From assembly GCA_947453065.1 (NCBI GenBank), contig CANGFJ010000007.1, forward strand, positions 1 to 34,727: 34,727 nt of DNA, in the 5' to 3' direction. The position numbers were made by a program, and so were the translations under genes. The stretch comes from Pseudomonadota bacterium (lineage in GTDB: Bacteria; Pseudomonadota; Gammaproteobacteria; Steroidobacterales; Steroidobacteraceae). The notes below the pieces were generated by a model. It searched no databases. It was not told the DNA's origin and saw only the letters and a program-made list of their open reading frames with translations. Position 1 is the stretch's first letter; the number at the start of each line of letters is the position of its first letter. Of this stretch, positions 8,159 to 16,486 are shown one piece after another.

Positions 8159-9411
8159 CGCTGACCGTCCGTGAGTGGTGCGACCGCGGTCTGTACAGCG
8201 GAAGGACTGAAGGCACTGGCCTTGAACTCCCCCAACTGCACCCGTGCAACGGGCCCCGGCACGGCAGCGAGCCCCTCCAGCAGGCTGGGGTTCAGCGCGT
8301 CCAGTCGCGGACGGATCTGCGTGGCGAGGTCAACCACGGTCTCGAATCGGCCCTGGCCAGCGGCCTGCCACTGTGCAAAGAGCTCGCGCTGTATGACTTT
8401 GGAGGCCTCGATCTGTGCTTCGAAAAACGCCGCCGCACGATCCGGCGACAGGCCGCGCGCGGCCGCCAGCCCCCGCACCGACTCGATCAGCGCCCGCTCA
8501 CGTGGCAGGTCCTCGATGGCGGCCTGCTGGTTCCATTTGTAGCGCGCCACGTCGGGCATGAGCGACAGACGCTCATCCACCAGCAGCGCCAGCTTGCGCG
8601 CCGGCCCTTCGGGCCACGGGTAGACCAGCCACTGCTCCAGTGTGGCCGCAGCCTGCCCGCTGGCCAACGAGCGACGCAGCCAGTGGTCCACGTCCCGCTT
8701 CAGCGGCGACCCGGGGGCCAGCCAATAGGCTTTTTGCGAGCGCTCAAAAGGCTTGTCCGGATGGATGGCGCACAGTCCTGGCCGCAACTGCTGCTGCAGC
8801 CGGGTTTCGATCGCGTCGGTGACCATGACATCGGCGCGGCCGGCCGTGATCTCATCAAAGATGGTGATGTTGTCCGGGTGCATCACCAGCGTGGCGGCCG
8901 GCAGCAACGCGCGCACATAGCGCTCGTTCGAGCCACCCGGGTTCACCACCAGCCGCACCTGGGGCCGGTTGAGCTGCTCAACCGTCTGGTACCGATCGAC
9001 CTCGCCGCAGCGGGCAATCGGCGTCTTGCCGTCCTGCAGGTACGGCAGCGAGAAGGCGCCTTGCGCCTGCCGATCGGCCAGAATCGAGATACCGCCCATC
9101 GCGATATCGAAGCGGCCCGCTGCCTGGTCGGCCAGCAGGGACTTCCAGGTGGTCGGCACGAATGCCACGCGCCGACCGAGGGCTGTGGCCAGGCGGCCGG
9201 CCTGGTCGATGTCCGAGCCCTGGTACTGCCCGCTGGCCGGGTCGCGGTAGCTGAACGGCGGGTAATCGCCGGTCGTGCCAACCCGCAGAACGCCCACGGC
9301 CCAGGCCGGGAGCGTCACCCCCCCTGCAAGCAGGAGGACCAGTGCCAGCCCGGCCAGCCGCCCCACTGCCCGGTCCGGGGCGCCAGTCCCTTGCCTCTTC
9401 CTGTTTGTCAT
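8155..9411 (-). CDS. pheC: Exported cyclohexadienyl dehydratase (PheC)-chorismate mutase (AroQ gamma) fusion
   Basis: Residue numbers here count from the in-frame GTG at 9414; the ATG at 9411 is taken as start. An N-terminal signal peptide ends near PAWA. Residues 41-268 match the periplasmic-binding-protein-like cyclohexadienyl dehydratase PheC, which turns prephenate into phenylpyruvate or arogenate into phenylalanine (VLRVGTTGDYPPFSYR, FDIAMGGISI, VVNPGGSNE, HPDNITIFDEI, TDAIETRLQ). N158 and E203 line up with the catalytic Asn and Glu I recall for the Pseudomonas aeruginosa enzyme. Residues 275-400 form a gamma-class secreted chorismate mutase: ARYKW (K293), EDLPRERAL and FFEAQIEASKVIQ. 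One exported chain could therefore carry chorismate to phenylpyruvate or phenylalanine in the periplasm. The stop overlaps the next gene (ATGA). It is divergent from the pilin operon. Confidence 0.93.
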   Translation of the reverse strand: MTNRKRQGTGAPDRAVGRLAGLALVLLLAGGVTLPAWAVGVLRVGTTGDYPPFSYRDPASGQYQGSDIDQAGRLATALGRRVAFVPTTWKSLLADQAAGRFDIAMGGISILADRQAQGAFSLPYLQDGKTPIARCGEVDRYQTVEQLNRPQVRLVVNPGGSNERYVRALLPAATLVMHPDNITIFDEITAGRADVMVTDAIETRLQQQLRPGLCAIHPDKPFERSQKAYWLAPGSPLKRDVDHWLRRSLASGQAAATLEQWLVYPWPEGPARKLALLVDERLSLMPDVARYKWNQQAAIEDLPRERALIESVRGLAAARGLSPDRAAAFFEAQIEASKVIQRELFAQWQAAGQGRFETVVDLATQIRPRLDALNPSLLEGLAAVPGPVARVQLGEFKASAFSPSAVQTAVAPLTDGQR

Positions 9412-9518
9412 CACGTGATCTCGCTGCTGTGCAATGCGCGGTCAGTCACACACTTTCTGTGGCGTACGTCACACGACGCCGTGGGCCAGAGGCCTATAGT
9501 TTAAAATAATCAGGACTC

Positions 9519-9542
9519 CCGGAAGGACCCGCGAGCTTCCGG
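9519..9542 (+). promoter_or_regulatory. Inverted repeat in the presumed pilin-operon leader
   Basis: CCGGAAG (9519-9525) and CTTCCGG (9536-9542) form a perfect 7-bp stem with a 10-base loop, 28 bases before the first pilin ATG. It follows a rare A/T-rich patch (9495-9510, containing TATAGT and TTAAAATAAT) that is a plausible -10 region in this GC-rich DNA; no good -35 or sigma-54 match is evident. There is no T-run, so it is not a classical terminator. It may be a transcript leader hairpin or an operator. Confidence 0.35.
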
Positions 9543-9570
9543 TTCGGCCACACCACAGGCGGTTCGCTCG

Positions 9571-9981
9571 ATGCACCAGACTACCCATCACCAGACCCAT
9601 CAGGGCGGTTTCTCGCTCATCGAGCTGTTGGTCACCATCGGGATCATCGGCCTGCTGGCTGCTATTGCCATCCCCAGCTACCGGGAACACGTGCGCCGCG
9701 GCTACGTCGAGGAGGCCACCGGCGTCCTCGGCAGCGGCCGCGTGGCCGTCGAACAGTATTTCCTCGACAACCGCACCTACGTCAACGTGCCCTGCCCGGC
9801 CAGCACCTCGCGCTTCGCAATCACCTGCGCCGCCACAGCCACCACCTACACGATCACTGCCACCGGCTCCGGCGGCGCCGCGGGTTTCGTCTATACCGTC
9901 AACCAGGCCGACCTGCGCACCACGGCCGGCCCCTGGGGCGCGGCCAACTGCTGGCTCGTGCAAAAGGGGGGCAGTTGCTGA
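9571..9981 (+). CDS. pilE: Type IV pilin, PilE-type minor pilin
   Basis: A 136-residue prepilin with a short leader of the form MHQTTHHQTHQGG followed by FSLIELLVTIGIIGLLAAIAIPSY. This gives the prepilin peptidase (PilD) site G/F with Glu at +5, then the hydrophobic alpha1 helix. The C-terminal part has a Cys pair near the end (CWLVQKGGSC) and the GPWGAANCW region typical of PilE-like minor pilins. It is the first gene of a pilus-tip operon; in many genomes pilE is the last gene of such a cluster. Its stop codon shares its A with the start of the FimT gene (TGATG). No strong Shine-Dalgarno precedes the ATG. It could also be annotated simply as a type IV pilin. Confidence 0.88.
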   Translation: MHQTTHHQTHQGGFSLIELLVTIGIIGLLAAIAIPSYREHVRRGYVEEATGVLGSGRVAVEQYFLDNRTYVNVPCPASTSRFAITCAATATTYTITATGSGGAAGFVYTVNQADLRTTAGPWGAANCWLVQKGGSC

Positions 9982-10499
9982 TGCAGCGCGCCCGCGGATT
10001 CACCCTGGTCGAACTGCTGATCGCGGTTGGCATCGTGGCGCTCCTGTCTGCGCTGGCGGCGCCCGCGCTGCGCGGCGTCATCGAAAATGCCCGCATCCGC
10101 GCGGTCAGCGAGTCGTGGCAGAACGGCATGGCCCTGGCGCGCACCGCGTCCGTTCGCCTCAATACCAACGTGGAGTTCACCGTGATCTCGGGCGGCTGGC
10201 AGGTCAACCGCCTCGACACAGGCGAAACCCTGCACCGTGGGGCCGGCAAAGAAGGCACCAGCGGCCTCAGCCTCACCTACACCCCGACCGGCGCCGACTC
10301 GGTCACCTTCGACTCCTTTGGGCGCGCGCTGCCTGCCAACCCGGACGGCACCGCCACCCTGACTCGCATCGACCTGCGCTCTGCCGTGGCGCCCAACTCA
10401 GCCACCTACAAGCCCCTGGCGATCCAGATCCAGGCCTCGGGCATGTCGCGCGTCTGCGACCCGGCCGAGACCAGCACTACGGCGCGAGGTTGCCTGTGA
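9981..10499 (+). CDS. fimT: FimT/GspH-family pseudopilin
   Basis: A 172-residue prepilin with the processing site RARG/FTLVELLIAVGIVALLSALAAP, Glu at +5 and a GspH/FimT-like body. FimT/FimU proteins are minor pilins that help prime assembly of the type IV pilus and, in some species, bind DNA for uptake. The ATG at 9981 overlaps the preceding stop; an in-frame TTG two codons earlier is less likely. The single C-terminal Cys pair (RVCDPAETSTTARGCL) could form a disulfide. The stop overlaps the next start (GTGA at 10496-10499). FimU is an equally acceptable name. Confidence 0.88.
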   Translation: MQRARGFTLVELLIAVGIVALLSALAAPALRGVIENARIRAVSESWQNGMALARTASVRLNTNVEFTVISGGWQVNRLDTGETLHRGAGKEGTSGLSLTYTPTGADSVTFDSFGRALPANPDGTATLTRIDLRSAVAPNSATYKPLAIQIQASGMSRVCDPAETSTTARGCL

Positions 10500-10882
10500 C
10501 CCCCCTGCCCCAACCTTTCCGCCGTCGCCGCGCCCTGCAGGGCGGCTCCACCCTGATCGAAGTGCTGGTGTCGGTCGTGCTGTTTTCCGTGGCCATCATT
10601 GGCCTGCTGCGCGTGCTGGGCACCTCGGTACGCAATTCCGGCGAGATCGAATACCGCTCGGTGGCCTCCACGCTCGCCGATGCCCGCATCGGCCAGATGT
10701 GGGTCGACCGGAGCAACCTGGCCAACTACGTCGAGAACAACACCGCGCTGACGGAACTGCCCAATGGCCTGCGCACCGTCACGGTTGTGGGCAATGTCGT
10801 CACCGTGCAGATCAGCTGGCAGGCGCCAGGCGCCGATCGCGCCGGTACGCACCGCATCTCTGCCACGCTGGCGGGTAACTGA
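10496..10882 (+). CDS. pilV: Minor pilin PilV
   Basis: A 128-residue prepilin starting with GTG at 10496, overlapping the fimT stop as GTGA. After a basic leader (PFRRRRALQGG) comes the processing site G/STLIEVLVSVVLFSVAIIGLL with Glu at +5, then a short body (TSVRNSGEIEYRSVAS) of the PilV/GspI type. A long open frame extends upstream of 10496, but it overlaps pilE and fimT entirely and is not coding. PilV is part of the minor-pilin priming complex at the pilus tip. Position between fimT and pilW matches the canonical order. Confidence 0.87.
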   Translation: MTPLPQPFRRRRALQGGSTLIEVLVSVVLFSVAIIGLLRVLGTSVRNSGEIEYRSVASTLADARIGQMWVDRSNLANYVENNTALTELPNGLRTVTVVGNVVTVQISWQAPGADRAGTHRISATLAGN

Positions 10883-10885
10883 ACC

Positions 10886-11974
10886 ATGCGCCACCGTCAT
10901 ACCGGCTTTTCGCTCATCGAACTCATGGTCGCCGTCACGCTGGCCATGATCACCGGCCTGGTCGTGCTGCAGGTGCTGGCCAACTTCCAGACCCGCAAGC
11001 TCACCACTGCCGGGCGCAACGATGCCCAGGTCAACGCCGCCCTGGGCATGTACACCATCGAGCGCGAGGTACGCATGGCCGGCGCCGGGCTCACGGCCCC
11101 CAGCGGCATGCTGTGCGAAGTCGGCATCAACATGGCCTACAACAGTGTGGTCAAGATGAACGGCGCGACCGTGCTGCCGCTGCGCATCGTGGACGGCGGC
11201 GCGCTGCCGGACAAACTGGAAATCCTGCGCAGCAACTCCAACTTTGGCGCAGCACCGACGACCCTCTTGCAGGCGATGATCAGCACCACCTCGACGCTGA
11301 CAGTCGATGGTTCGGCGGGCTTTTCCCGCGGCGACATCATGTTGCTCGGGTCAGCCGATGGCACCAAGGTCTGCACGATCATGCAGCTGTCGGCCGACCC
11401 GGTGGCCAATGGCTCCGGCTGGGATCTGGCCCATGCCTCCGGCGCCTATCCCTACAACCCGGTCGACCCCTCGGCCGTGTTCACGACGCCCATCAAGTAC
11501 GACGTCCGCGACCTTGTCGTGAACCTCGGCACACAGGGCGTACGCAGCTTCGCCGTGGTCTGCAGTGACGGCGCGGCGCCCAGCACCACCAACCGCTGCG
11601 ACCTGGGCTGGTACGACCGCTATGCGACCGTGACCACCCCGACGCTGGCCCAGATCGAATCCATCGTGCCGCAGGTCATCGAGATGCAGGCCCAATATGG
11701 CGTCGCCCCCGTCGGCACCCAGACGGTCGACACCTGGGTCGATGCCACCGGCAGCACCTGGAGCGCCCCATCCTTCAGCAACGCACTGCGCATCAAGGCC
11801 GTCCGCATTGCCCTGATCACGCGAGGCAGCCGCGAAGCCACCCAGGTCAGCCCTGCCACGCTCACCCTGTGGCCTGGCACGACCCGCGCACTCACTTCCG
11901 CCGAGCGTTATTACCGCTACCAGGTCCTCAGTGCCGTGATTCCCCTCATCAACGTCATCTGGGCCGGCGTATGA
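10886..11974 (+). CDS. pilW: Minor pilin PilW
   Basis: A 362-residue prepilin beginning with the leader MRHRHTG and the site G/FSLIELMVAVTLAMITGLVVLQVL with Glu at +5. The large C-terminal body, with conserved Asn/Arg-rich early segment (NFQTRKLTTAGRNDAQVN) and IEREVRMAGAGL, is characteristic of PilW/GspJ-type minor pilins. It starts 3 bases after the pilV stop, and its own stop overlaps the pilX start (ATGA at 11971-11974). It probably works in the tip complex that presents PilY1. Confidence 0.9.
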   Translation: MRHRHTGFSLIELMVAVTLAMITGLVVLQVLANFQTRKLTTAGRNDAQVNAALGMYTIEREVRMAGAGLTAPSGMLCEVGINMAYNSVVKMNGATVLPLRIVDGGALPDKLEILRSNSNFGAAPTTLLQAMISTTSTLTVDGSAGFSRGDIMLLGSADGTKVCTIMQLSADPVANGSGWDLAHASGAYPYNPVDPSAVFTTPIKYDVRDLVVNLGTQGVRSFAVVCSDGAAPSTTNRCDLGWYDRYATVTTPTLAQIESIVPQVIEMQAQYGVAPVGTQTVDTWVDATGSTWSAPSFSNALRIKAVRIALITRGSREATQVSPATLTLWPGTTRALTSAERYYRYQVLSAVIPLINVIWAGV

Positions 11975-12621
11975 CTCCCCTGACGCGCCGTGACGAAGCC
12001 GGCATCTCGCTGATCGTGGTGCTGATCGCGCTGGTCATCATCAGCTTCGCGGCGCTGTCGCTGCTGCGCTCCACCGACACCGCCACGCTGATCGCCGGCA
12101 ACCTCGGCTTCAAGAAGGCGGCGCTGGGCTCCGGCGACGCCAGCAACGAAGCCGCAGCCACCTGGCTGGGCGCAGCCGTCGCTGCCGACCTGTTCGCCGA
12201 CGCGGCCGGCAGCGGCTATTACGCCACGTCGCGCGATGGCTGCGACCTCACGGGCACGCGCACGTCCACCGTGGCCAATGACGACGTGGACTGGACCGGC
12301 AGCGGCGCCAAGGCCAACTGCGGCCTGATTGGTCTTGCCGTTACACCGGTAGGCCTTGAAGCCGGGTATACCGCGCGCTATGTCATCACCCGCATGTGCA
12401 ACGTGGCGGGCGACCCCAACGCCCTGTATGGCAGCGACGGCGTCACGCCCATGATCTGTTCACGCGTCATCGGCACCAGCAGCGAAGGCAGCACCAAGAG
12501 TGGTGGCCTCTACGGCAACACCCCCTTGGCAGGCAGCACCCAGATTTACTACCGAATCACGACCCAGATAACGGGGCCCCGCAACACGGTGCGCTTCGTG
12601 CAGTCCTTCGTGGTGTTGTGA
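11971..12621 (+). CDS. pilX: Minor pilin PilX
   Basis: A 216-residue protein starting at the ATG that overlaps the pilW stop. The leader ends in EAG/ISLIVVLIALVIISFAALSLLRSTDTATLIAGNLGFKKAAL. A prepilin-like Gly is present, but position +5 is Val rather than Glu, as expected for PilX/GspK-like pilins, which sit at the very tip and need no partner in front. The longer reading from 11869 overlaps pilW and is rejected. Several Cys residues in the body (DGCDLTG, KANCGLIG, MCNVAG, MICSRVIG) suggest disulfides. It is followed by a 14-base gap with a good ribosome binding site for pilY1. Confidence 0.88.
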   Translation: MTPLTRRDEAGISLIVVLIALVIISFAALSLLRSTDTATLIAGNLGFKKAALGSGDASNEAAATWLGAAVAADLFADAAGSGYYATSRDGCDLTGTRTSTVANDDVDWTGSGAKANCGLIGLAVTPVGLEAGYTARYVITRMCNVAGDPNALYGSDGVTPMICSRVIGTSSEGSTKSGGLYGNTPLAGSTQIYYRITTQITGPRNTVRFVQSFVVL

Positions 12622-12635
12622 CAGGAGCAGCGAGC

Positions 12636-15600
12636 ATGAAACCTACCCGCCTGATGCGTCTTACCCTCTGGGCCACGCTGGTCGCCTTTTGCTCGACCAC
12701 CGTGCCAGCCGCCACCGTGGACCTGGCCACCACGCCCATGGTCTCGGGCCTGAGCAAGGTGGTGGCCCCGAACATCTATTTCATCCTCGACGACTCGGGC
12801 AGCATGGCCTGGGATTACCTGCCCGACTCCGTGGGCGCAGACAGCGCCAAGAACTGCTACGACAACTTCGGCTACAACAAGCTGGCCTACAACCCCAGCG
12901 TCGTCTACCAGGCGCCCAAGACCAGCACAGGCACGTCGTATGCCGACTCGTCGTACACGGGCGCTCTGATCGACGGCTACAAAACGACCTCGACCAGCAC
13001 GACCAACCTGTCATTGGGCACGACCAAGACCAGCACCAGCACAGGCACCAAGACGCTAGATGCGCTCTCGTACACGACGACCAACGGCTCGAACACCGTC
13101 ATCATCAACCACACGAACCACGGTTTCGCCACCAACGATGACGTGTCGTTCCCGAACTTCAAGAACAAGATCGGCGGCGGCAAGCTGGACCTCAGCAACG
13201 GCCCCTACAACATCACTGTCATCGACGCCAACCACTACAGCGTACCGGTGGGCGGAAAGTCCAAGGCCAGCACCACAGAGACGACCAACAGTGGTGCCAC
13301 CGGCCAAACGGTGACCTACACGATCACCATCACGACCACCATTCCCACGACGACCTACTCGGTCTATACCGCCAACCCGACCTCGCCGCCCTCGACCTGC
13401 CAGGCCGACAGCGCCTATACGTTGGCCTACCCGACCACGACTACCGAGAAGACCAACTACGCCAACTGGTACAGCTACTACCGCACGCGCATCCTGATGG
13501 CCAAGACCGCCACGACCCTGGCATTTTCCGGCGTATCTGACAAATTCAGGGTCGGCTTTTCGACCATCACCGAGACCGGCGTGTCAGCCACCTCGAGCAA
13601 GTTCCTGAAGTTCGGCAAGTTCGACACGACTCAGAAGAGCAACTGGTTCAACAAGCTGACAGCCATCAACCCCAGCGGCAGCACGCCGCTGCGCGGCGCA
13701 CTGGCCAAGGCCGGCCGCCTCTATGGCGGCAAACTGCTCACCGGCAACGACGACCCCGTCCAGTATTCCTGCCAGCAGAACTACACCATCCTGACAACGG
13801 ACGGCTATTGGAACACCGGCCTTGAGACCGACACCTATGGCCCTGACAGCCTGGACGGCATCAACGACATACCCGACGTCGATGGTGTTGCCGGCACCGC
13901 GCGGCCCATGCTCGACTCGATCAAGGCCCCCAGCACGCTGGCCGACATTGCGATGTACTACTACAACACCGACCTGCGCACGACCAGTACGCCGGGCGGC
14001 CTGCTCGACGATGGCGTAACGCGGCTGGACGTGTCCAAGAACAACGTCAATGTCACCACCACCGACCCGGCCAATTGGCAGCACATGACCACCTTCACGG
14101 TCGGCCTGGGCGTCAACGGCGTGCTCACCTATGACAAGGACTACCTGATCCCGGGCAAATCGGCCGACTACACGGCCCTGATCAATGGCACCAAGAACTG
14201 GCCCGACCCGCTGACCAACCCACTCTCCACGAGCAACACCGTAACGGCCCGCATCGACGACCTCTGGCACGCCGCCGTCAACGGCCATGGCAAGTACCTC
14301 AGCGCGCAGGATCCGCAGAACCTCATCACCTCGCTGCAATCCACGCTGGCCACGATCTCGGCGGCCAACGGCTCGGCGGCGTCCGCCGCCACCAGCAACC
14401 TGGAGCCTGTTGCCGGCGACAACTACGCCTACACGGCCGCCTACACGACCGCCGAATGGTATGGCGACGTCCTGAAAAAGAGCGTGGATGTCAGCACCGG
14501 TGCGGTGAGTGACGCGACCGCCTGGTCGGCCCGTGACCAGCTCGACACAACCGTTGCCGCCGCCACTGACACGCGCACGATCTACACCTTCAGCAGCAGC
14601 GGCACCAACAAGCTGCGGACCTTCACCAGCGCCAACCTGGCCACCGAAATCGGCAAGAGCTACTTCAAGTCCAGCAGCAGTAATCCGGGCGGGCCGCTGA
14701 CCCAGTATTCCGCCTGGACTTCGACCCAGCAGGCCACGGCCACCGATGCGACGATGATCAACTACCTGCGCGGCCAGACCGCCCAGGAAACCACCGGGCT
14801 GTTCCGTGACCGCTCGCACGTGCTGGGTGACATCGTCAACAGCGCCCCGATCTACGTGCAGAAGGCACCGTTCAAATACGCCGACAGCGGCTACACCGCC
14901 TTTGCCACGACGCAGAAAACCCGCGGCGGCACGGTGTATGTGGGTGCCAACGACGGCATGTTGCACGCCATCAACACCGACACGGGTGCAGAACGCTGGG
15001 CCTACGTCCCGTCAGCGGTCATTCCCAACCTCTACAAGCTCGCCGACTCGGCCTACGCCAACAACCACCAGTTCTATGTCGATGGCCCGCTCACGGTTGG
15101 CGACATTTACGATGGCACGCAGTGGCGCACCATCCTGGTGGGTGGCCTGGGCGATGGTGGCAAAGCCTACTTCGCGCTCGACATCACCGACCCTACAGCG
15201 CCCAAGGCACTGTGGGAATTCAGCAATGCCGAAGACTCGGACCTGGGCTACACCTACGGCAACCCCATCGTCACCAAGCGGGCGTCCGACGGTAAATGGG
15301 TGACGCTGTTCGCCTCCGGCTACAACAACACCACCGGTGACGCCAAAGGCCGGCTGTATGTGCTGGATGCCCTGACGGGGGCCAAGCTCAGCGAAATCAT
15401 CACCAGCACCACCAACACAGACGCCAACCAGAGCGGCATCGGCAAGGTGACCAACTACGTGCTCGACACCTTGGTCGACAACAGCACGCAGTATGTCTAT
15501 GGCGGCGACCTGGGTGGATCGCTGTGGCGCTTTGACCTCAGTGCCCAGACTTCCCAGAAGCTCGGCTCGACGTCGGCCACGGCGGGCAACAACCCCATCA

Positions 15601-16235
15601 CGGCCAAGCCCGAGGTGGCACGCATCAAGGACAGCGCCGGCAACTACTACCGCGTGGTCTTCTTTGGCACCGGCCGTTACCTGGGCTTTAACGACCTGTC
15701 GTCCAGCTCAACCTCCGCGACCGTGCCGCAGATGATCCTGGCCGTCAAAGACACGGGCGCCGACCTGGGCATCCTCACAACGGCGGCGGCGAACCTGGTG
15801 CCACAGACGCTCGCCACGAACGTTTCGCCGCGCACGATCCCCAACCCGCAGCCGGTGGACTGGTACAGCAAGAACGGCTGGTATGTGACCCTGCCCGCCG
15901 GTGAACGCATCAACATCGACCTCAAGCTGCAACTCGGCACGCTGGTGGCGCTGTCCAGCATTCCGATCGATGACTATTGCAGTGTCAGCGGCACCAGCTA
16001 CCTGTATGCCTTCGACTACCTGAGCGGCACGGCCATCACGGCGCAGAACGGCAAGTACGTGGGTTTTGAGATCAGTTCCGCACTGGGCACCGGCCTGACC
16101 TTGGTCCGCCTGGCCAACGGCAAGCTCGTGGCCATCGTCACCAAGGCCAATGCCACGATCGAGCCCGATTCAGTGCCGGCGGCACCTGCGGGTGGCACCG
16201 GCGTACGCCGGGTCGGCTGGCGCGAGATCTACTGA
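12636..16235 (+). CDS. pilY1: Type IV pilus tip adhesin/assembly factor PilY1
   Basis: A 1199-residue exported protein. The ATG at 12636 is preceded by AGGAG at 12623-12627 and begins a signal peptide ending near TVPAA. A vWA-like domain starts soon after, with the metal-ion (MIDAS) motif D-D-S-G-S at residues 52-56. Residues about 100-240 are very rich in Thr/Ser/Asn. From about 720 to 970 lies the Neisseria PilC-type beta-propeller (LGDIVNSAPIYV, VYVGANDGMLHAINTDTG, VGGLGDGGKAYFALDI, VYGGDLGGSLWRFDL). The calcium loop seen in P. aeruginosa PilY1 (DxDxDGxxD just before the GDL strand) is not evident; the corresponding stretch reads LDTLVDNSTQYVYGGDL. PilY1 proteins promote pilus extension, adhesion and surface sensing. 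It ends the pilin operon and is followed by a terminator. Confidence 0.93.
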   Translation: MKPTRLMRLTLWATLVAFCSTTVPAATVDLATTPMVSGLSKVVAPNIYFILDDSGSMAWDYLPDSVGADSAKNCYDNFGYNKLAYNPSVVYQAPKTSTGTSYADSSYTGALIDGYKTTSTSTTNLSLGTTKTSTSTGTKTLDALSYTTTNGSNTVIINHTNHGFATNDDVSFPNFKNKIGGGKLDLSNGPYNITVIDANHYSVPVGGKSKASTTETTNSGATGQTVTYTITITTTIPTTTYSVYTANPTSPPSTCQADSAYTLAYPTTTTEKTNYANWYSYYRTRILMAKTATTLAFSGVSDKFRVGFSTITETGVSATSSKFLKFGKFDTTQKSNWFNKLTAINPSGSTPLRGALAKAGRLYGGKLLTGNDDPVQYSCQQNYTILTTDGYWNTGLETDTYGPDSLDGINDIPDVDGVAGTARPMLDSIKAPSTLADIAMYYYNTDLRTTSTPGGLLDDGVTRLDVSKNNVNVTTTDPANWQHMTTFTVGLGVNGVLTYDKDYLIPGKSADYTALINGTKNWPDPLTNPLSTSNTVTARIDDLWHAAVNGHGKYLSAQDPQNLITSLQSTLATISAANGSAASAATSNLEPVAGDNYAYTAAYTTAEWYGDVLKKSVDVSTGAVSDATAWSARDQLDTTVAAATDTRTIYTFSSSGTNKLRTFTSANLATEIGKSYFKSSSSNPGGPLTQYSAWTSTQQATATDATMINYLRGQTAQETTGLFRDRSHVLGDIVNSAPIYVQKAPFKYADSGYTAFATTQKTRGGTVYVGANDGMLHAINTDTGAERWAYVPSAVIPNLYKLADSAYANNHQFYVDGPLTVGDIYDGTQWRTILVGGLGDGGKAYFALDITDPTAPKALWEFSNAEDSDLGYTYGNPIVTKRASDGKWVTLFASGYNNTTGDAKGRLYVLDALTGAKLSEIITSTTNTDANQSGIGKVTNYVLDTLVDNSTQYVYGGDLGGSLWRFDLSAQTSQKLGSTSATAGNNPITAKPEVARIKDSAGNYYRVVFFGTGRYLGFNDLSSSSTSATVPQMILAVKDTGADLGILTTAAANLVPQTLATNVSPRTIPNPQPVDWYSKNGWYVTLPAGERINIDLKLQLGTLVALSSIPIDDYCSVSGTSYLYAFDYLSGTAITAQNGKYVGFEISSALGTGLTLVRLANGKLVAIVTKANATIEPDSVPAAPAGGTGVRRVGWREIY

Positions 16236-16246
16236 CCGCGCCAATG

Positions 16247-16282
16247 AAAAAGCCCCTGGTTCCGCGAGGAGCCAGGGGCTTT
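16247..16282. terminator. Bidirectional terminator between pilY1 and tRNA-Ala
   Basis: AAAGCCCCTGG (16249-16259) pairs perfectly with CCAGGGGCTTT (16272-16282) around the loop TTCCGCGAGGAG. Read on the plus strand it follows pilY1 by 13 bases but has only a TTT tail. Read on the minus strand it follows the tRNA-Ala 3' end by 7 bases and has a five-T tail, so it is best supported as the tRNA terminator and plausibly serves both. The loop recurs in the terminator at 16411-16448. Confidence 0.85.
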
Positions 16283-16289
16283 GAAGAAG

Positions 16290-16365
<76 letters not shown>

Positions 16366-16410
16366 ACATCAAGCCGCGTATTGTAGCAGCGAGTTTTCAC
16401 AGGGCAAGAA

Positions 16411-16448
16411 AAAACGGCACGCTCTCCTCGCGGAAAGCGTGCCGTTTT
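16411..16448 (-). terminator. Rho-independent terminator of the PQQ alcohol dehydrogenase gene
   Basis: A perfect 13-bp stem, AAAACGGCACGCT (16411-16423) with AGCGTGCCGTTTT (16436-16448), encloses a 12-base loop. On the minus strand it lies about 40 bases after the dehydrogenase stop and ends in a run of six T. Read in that direction the loop is TTCCGCGAGGAG, identical to the loop of the terminator at 16247-16282 read in the pilY1 direction. The plus-strand reading also ends in TTTT but no plus-strand gene stops nearby. Confidence 0.9.
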
Positions 16449-16486
16449 AGTGGGGGCCCGTTACAGGCCCCGGCGGTGACTGCCTG

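Noticed and set aside
9665-10495. Long plus-strand open frame leading into pilV
   Set aside because: It lies wholly across pilE and fimT in another frame; pilV homology begins only at the GTG at 10496.
13000-13400. Thr/Ser codon-rich stretch in pilY1 resembling a DNA repeat
   Set aside because: No exact repeat unit is maintained. It is a low-complexity protein region with varied codons, not a tandem repeat array.
13584-14966. 460-codon open frame antisense to pilY1
   Set aside because: It is a GC-rich shadow of a real gene, with no family match, no ribosome binding site and biased composition.
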